Shown: positions 62,420 through 64,000 of the stretch, piece by piece
Layout: each line of letters opens with the position of its first letter
How positions within the stretch are numbered: the stretch's first letter is position 1
DNA from: JALYYC01 sp963795805
GTDB taxonomy: Bacteria > Chloroflexota > Dormibacteria > CF-121
Assembly: GCA_963795805.1 (NCBI GenBank)
Contig: CAWCIV010000001.1
Location: 1,054,001-1,118,000 of the forward strand
Length of the DNA stretch: 64,000 nucleotides
Direction of reading: 5' to 3'
Made by a program: the position numbers and the translations under genes
Notes under the pieces: generated by a model
What the model was told of the DNA's origin: nothing
The model's database searches: none
The model's input: only the letters and a program-made list of their open reading frames with translations

Positions 62420-62590
62420 GCGCGGGGTGATGCCAGCCCCGGCTCCACCGGACAAGGGCAACCCAGGGCCCTTTCATGTTCCATGGTCTCTTTGGAACCA
62501 CGCGATCATGGGTTACGCTGCACCGCACCCCATGTACTGCTTCGGCGTCCGCGGCATCATGCAGCCGGCGCCGGGATCAGGGCCAGTGAT

Positions 62591-62633
62591 CATGGGCCAG
62601 GGAGCATGGGCCAGGGAGTATGGGGCCAGTGAG
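62591..62633. repeat. Three tandem 14-15-bp repeats upstream of ridA
   Basis: CATGGGCCAGGGAG twice exactly (62591-62604, 62605-62618), then a 15-base variant (62619-62633), in the 290-base gap between the divergent O-antigen ligase and ridA. Slippage-prone; may affect the ridA promoter. Confidence 0.6.
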
Positions 62634-62708
62634 CACGGGTCGATCGGACCGGCAGGTGCTTGGGATGCAACGGGTTTTAAAGTGGAACACGACGGAAGGA
62701 ACAGCGAA

Positions 62709-63176
62709 ATGGCGGGTCAGATCGAAGCGAAACTGGCGGAATTAGGCATTACCCTGCCGCGGCCGATGCAGCCGATCGCCAACTATGTGCCCTATGTGGT
62801 GACCGGCAATCTCGTCGCGGTGTCCGGCCAGGTGCCGGCCATCGACGGCAAGATCGCGATTACCGGCAAAGTCAGCTGGGGCGTTTCGCTCGATCAGGCG
62901 AAGGAGGCCGCCCGCCTTTGCTTCATCAACGTGCTGGTCCACCTGAAGGCGGCCTGCGGTGGCGATCTCGACCGGGTCCGGCGAGTCGTCCGCCTCGGCG
63001 GCTTCGTCGCCGCGCCGTCGGAGTTCAACCAGCACGCGCTGGTGATGAATGGTGCGTCCGATCTGGCGGTGGCCGTGTTCGGCGACGTCGGCCGGCATGC
63101 CCGCACCACGATCGGCGTTCCGTCGCTGCCTGCCGATGCGGCGGTCGAGGTGGAAGGCCTGTTTGAAATCGAGTAG
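62709..63176 (+). CDS. ridA: RidA/YjgF-like protein
   Basis: 155 residues from ATG 62709 (GGAAGGAA before it). YVVTGNLVAVSGQVP, GVSLDQAKEAARLCFINVLVHLKAACGGDLDRVRRVVRLGGFVAA and NGASDLAVAVFGDVGRHARTTIGVPSLPADAAVEVEGLFEI are RidA family. This longer subgroup, common in Alphaproteobacteria, lacks the strict Arg of imine deaminases at some positions. Likely detoxifies reactive enamine/imine intermediates. Confidence 0.88.
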   Translation: MAGQIEAKLAELGITLPRPMQPIANYVPYVVTGNLVAVSGQVPAIDGKIAITGKVSWGVSLDQAKEAARLCFINVLVHLKAACGGDLDRVRRVVRLGGFVAAPSEFNQHALVMNGASDLAVAVFGDVGRHARTTIGVPSLPADAAVEVEGLFEIE

Positions 63177-63187
63177 GTTATCCCGCT

Positions 63188-64000
63188 ATGCCAGATGGTT
63201 CGGCCACGCTGACCCTTACCCTCCATGCCAAGATCGCGGACATCGACGCCGCTGACTGGGACGCCTGCGCCGGGGCTGGCAATCCATTCGTCAGCCATGA
63301 ATTCCTCAGCGCGATGGAAGACAGCGGGTCGGCCAATTCGCGCACCGGATGGCTGCCGCAACACGCGGTCCTGCGCGATGAGTGCGGCCAGGTGGTCGGG
63401 GTCGTGCCGATGTATGCGAAGTCCCACAGCTATGGCGAATATGTCTTCGACCATGGCTGGGCCAACGCCCTGGAGCGCATCGGCGAGAACTATTATCCCA
63501 AGCTGCAGGCGGCGGTCCCGTTCAGCCCGGTGCCAGGCCCGAGGCTGCTGCGCCGCCCCGGCGCCGGCATCCCGGTGTCGGCCATGGCCAGTGCCCTGGA
63601 ACAGGCCTGCGCAGTCGCATGGCCTGTCATCTGTCCACGTCACCTTCTGCACCGAGGACGAATGGAACGGATTGGGCGACGCCGGCTGGCTGCAACGCAT
63701 CGGCATGCAATTTCACTGGGAGAACCAGGGTTACACCGATTTCGAAGACTTCCTGGGCGCGCTGTCATCGCGCAAGCGCAAGGTGCTGCGCCGGGAACGC
63801 CGGGACGCCAACGCCGCCGGCCTGACATTCCACGCGCTGTCGGGGGCGGACATCACGGAACGGCACTGGGACGCGTTCTACGCCTTCTATCGCTCCACCG
63901 TGGACCGCAAATGGGGCTCCGCCTACCTCACCCGGTCCTTCTTTTCCCTGCTGGGCCAGCGTCTGGGCGACAAGGTGGTGCTGATGTATGCCGAGAGCGC
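63188..64000 (+). CDS. GNAT/FemAB-like peptidogalycan biosynthesis family protein (frameshifted, 3' partial)
   Basis: ATG 63188, 11 bases after ridA. N-terminus: TLHAKIADIDAADWDACAGAGNPFVSHEFLSAMEDSGSANSRTGWLPQHAVLRDECGQVVGVVPMYAKSHSYGEYVFDHGWANA and YYPKLQAAVPFSPVPGPRLL, then a frame change at about 63600-63612. It continues as SHGLSSVHVTFCTEDEWNGLGDAGWLQRIGMQFHWENQGYTDFEDFLGALSSRKRKVLRRERRDA to the window edge. DUF482-type protein, common beside ridA in Alphaproteobacteria; acyl or aminoacyl transferase fold. One inserted base (for example g63611) explains the break. Confidence 0.82.
   Translation, partial: MPDGSATLTLTLHAKIADIDAADWDACAGAGNPFVSHEFLSAMEDSGSANSRTGWLPQHAVLRDECGQVVGVVPMYAKSHSYGEYVFDHGWANALERIGENYYPKLQAAVPFSPVPGPRLLRRPGAGIPVSAMASALEQACAVAWPVICPRHLLHRGRMERIGRRRLAATHRHAISLGEPGLHRFRRLPGRAVIAQAQGAAPGTPGRQRRRPDIPRAVGGGHHGTALGRVLRLLSLHRGPQMGLRLPHPVLLFPAGPASGRQGGADVCRER

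Overview
The window is a high-GC bacterial chromosome segment, densely packed with genes and rich in start/stop overlaps (ATGA, GTGA, TTGA). The mix points to a soil or sediment heterotroph: several catabolic oxidoreductases, class III cyclase/STAND ATPase proteins, a lipoprotein-dependent peptide ABC transporter, a solute-binding/VWA protein and DUF4328. This resembles Chloroflexota or a neighbouring Terrabacteria lineage, but that is inference; no rRNA or marker gene was seen. The last ~3.5 kb (from about 60.5 kb) carries genes of alphaproteobacterial flavour (DUF2891 fragment, O-antigen ligase, RidA, FemAB/GNAT-like). It begins inside a truncated gene, so it is either a recent import or a mis-joined contig.

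Layout. 1-17 kb: catabolic cluster for an N-methylated amine or amino-acid derivative. It holds an enolase-superfamily enzyme, Zn-alcohol dehydrogenase, secreted PKD protein, SoxB-like oxidase, nitrilase-type amidase, 2-hydroxyacid dehydrogenase and IclR regulator. A seven-gene operon follows: betaine-homocysteine-methyltransferase-like protein, a homocysteine-methyltransferase/SAM-methyltransferase fusion, soxD-A-G-B and a sulfite-oxidase-like molybdoenzyme. 17-24 kb: small VOC and SnoaL proteins, an XRE-STAND regulator overlapping a carbamoylase, a histidine phosphatase, and a divergent MarR/YceI pair with two identical operators. 24-35 kb: recQ, small exported proteins, GMC oxidoreductase, glycosyltransferase, flavin oxidoreductases, aminotransferase, MFS transporter. 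35-44 kb: cyclase-STAND protein, ammonia-lyase-like protein with a degenerate MIO motif, VapBC-like pair, and a membrane LuxR/solute-binding-VWA pair. 44-52 kb: peptide ABC transporter genes without ATPases, divergent from a 1205-residue protein joining a class III cyclase, a STAND ATPase and a cytoplasmic oligopeptide-binding-protein-like domain. 52-60 kb: nitroreductase, DUF899, duplicated VOC genes, then an amide/peptide cluster (acetamidase, AhpD-like protein with in-frame TGA, M55 aminopeptidase, APC permease, P1 peptidase).

The two strongest leads are the cyclase-STAND-SBP fusion next to a peptide transporter, and the AhpD-like gene whose in-frame TGA replaces the second Cys of a CxxC motif and is followed at the right distance by a SECIS-like hairpin. 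A third is an exact promoter-like motif (26 of 26 fixed bases, identical spacing) upstream of that gene and of the APC permease.

Quality caution: at least five genes (soxA, the LuxR protein, APC permease, O-antigen ligase, GNAT) carry apparent 1-nt frameshifts, several in short homopolymers. This looks more like residual sequencing error than wholesale decay. Genuine remnants also exist: truncated VOC, cyclase start, carbamoylase end, DUF2891.
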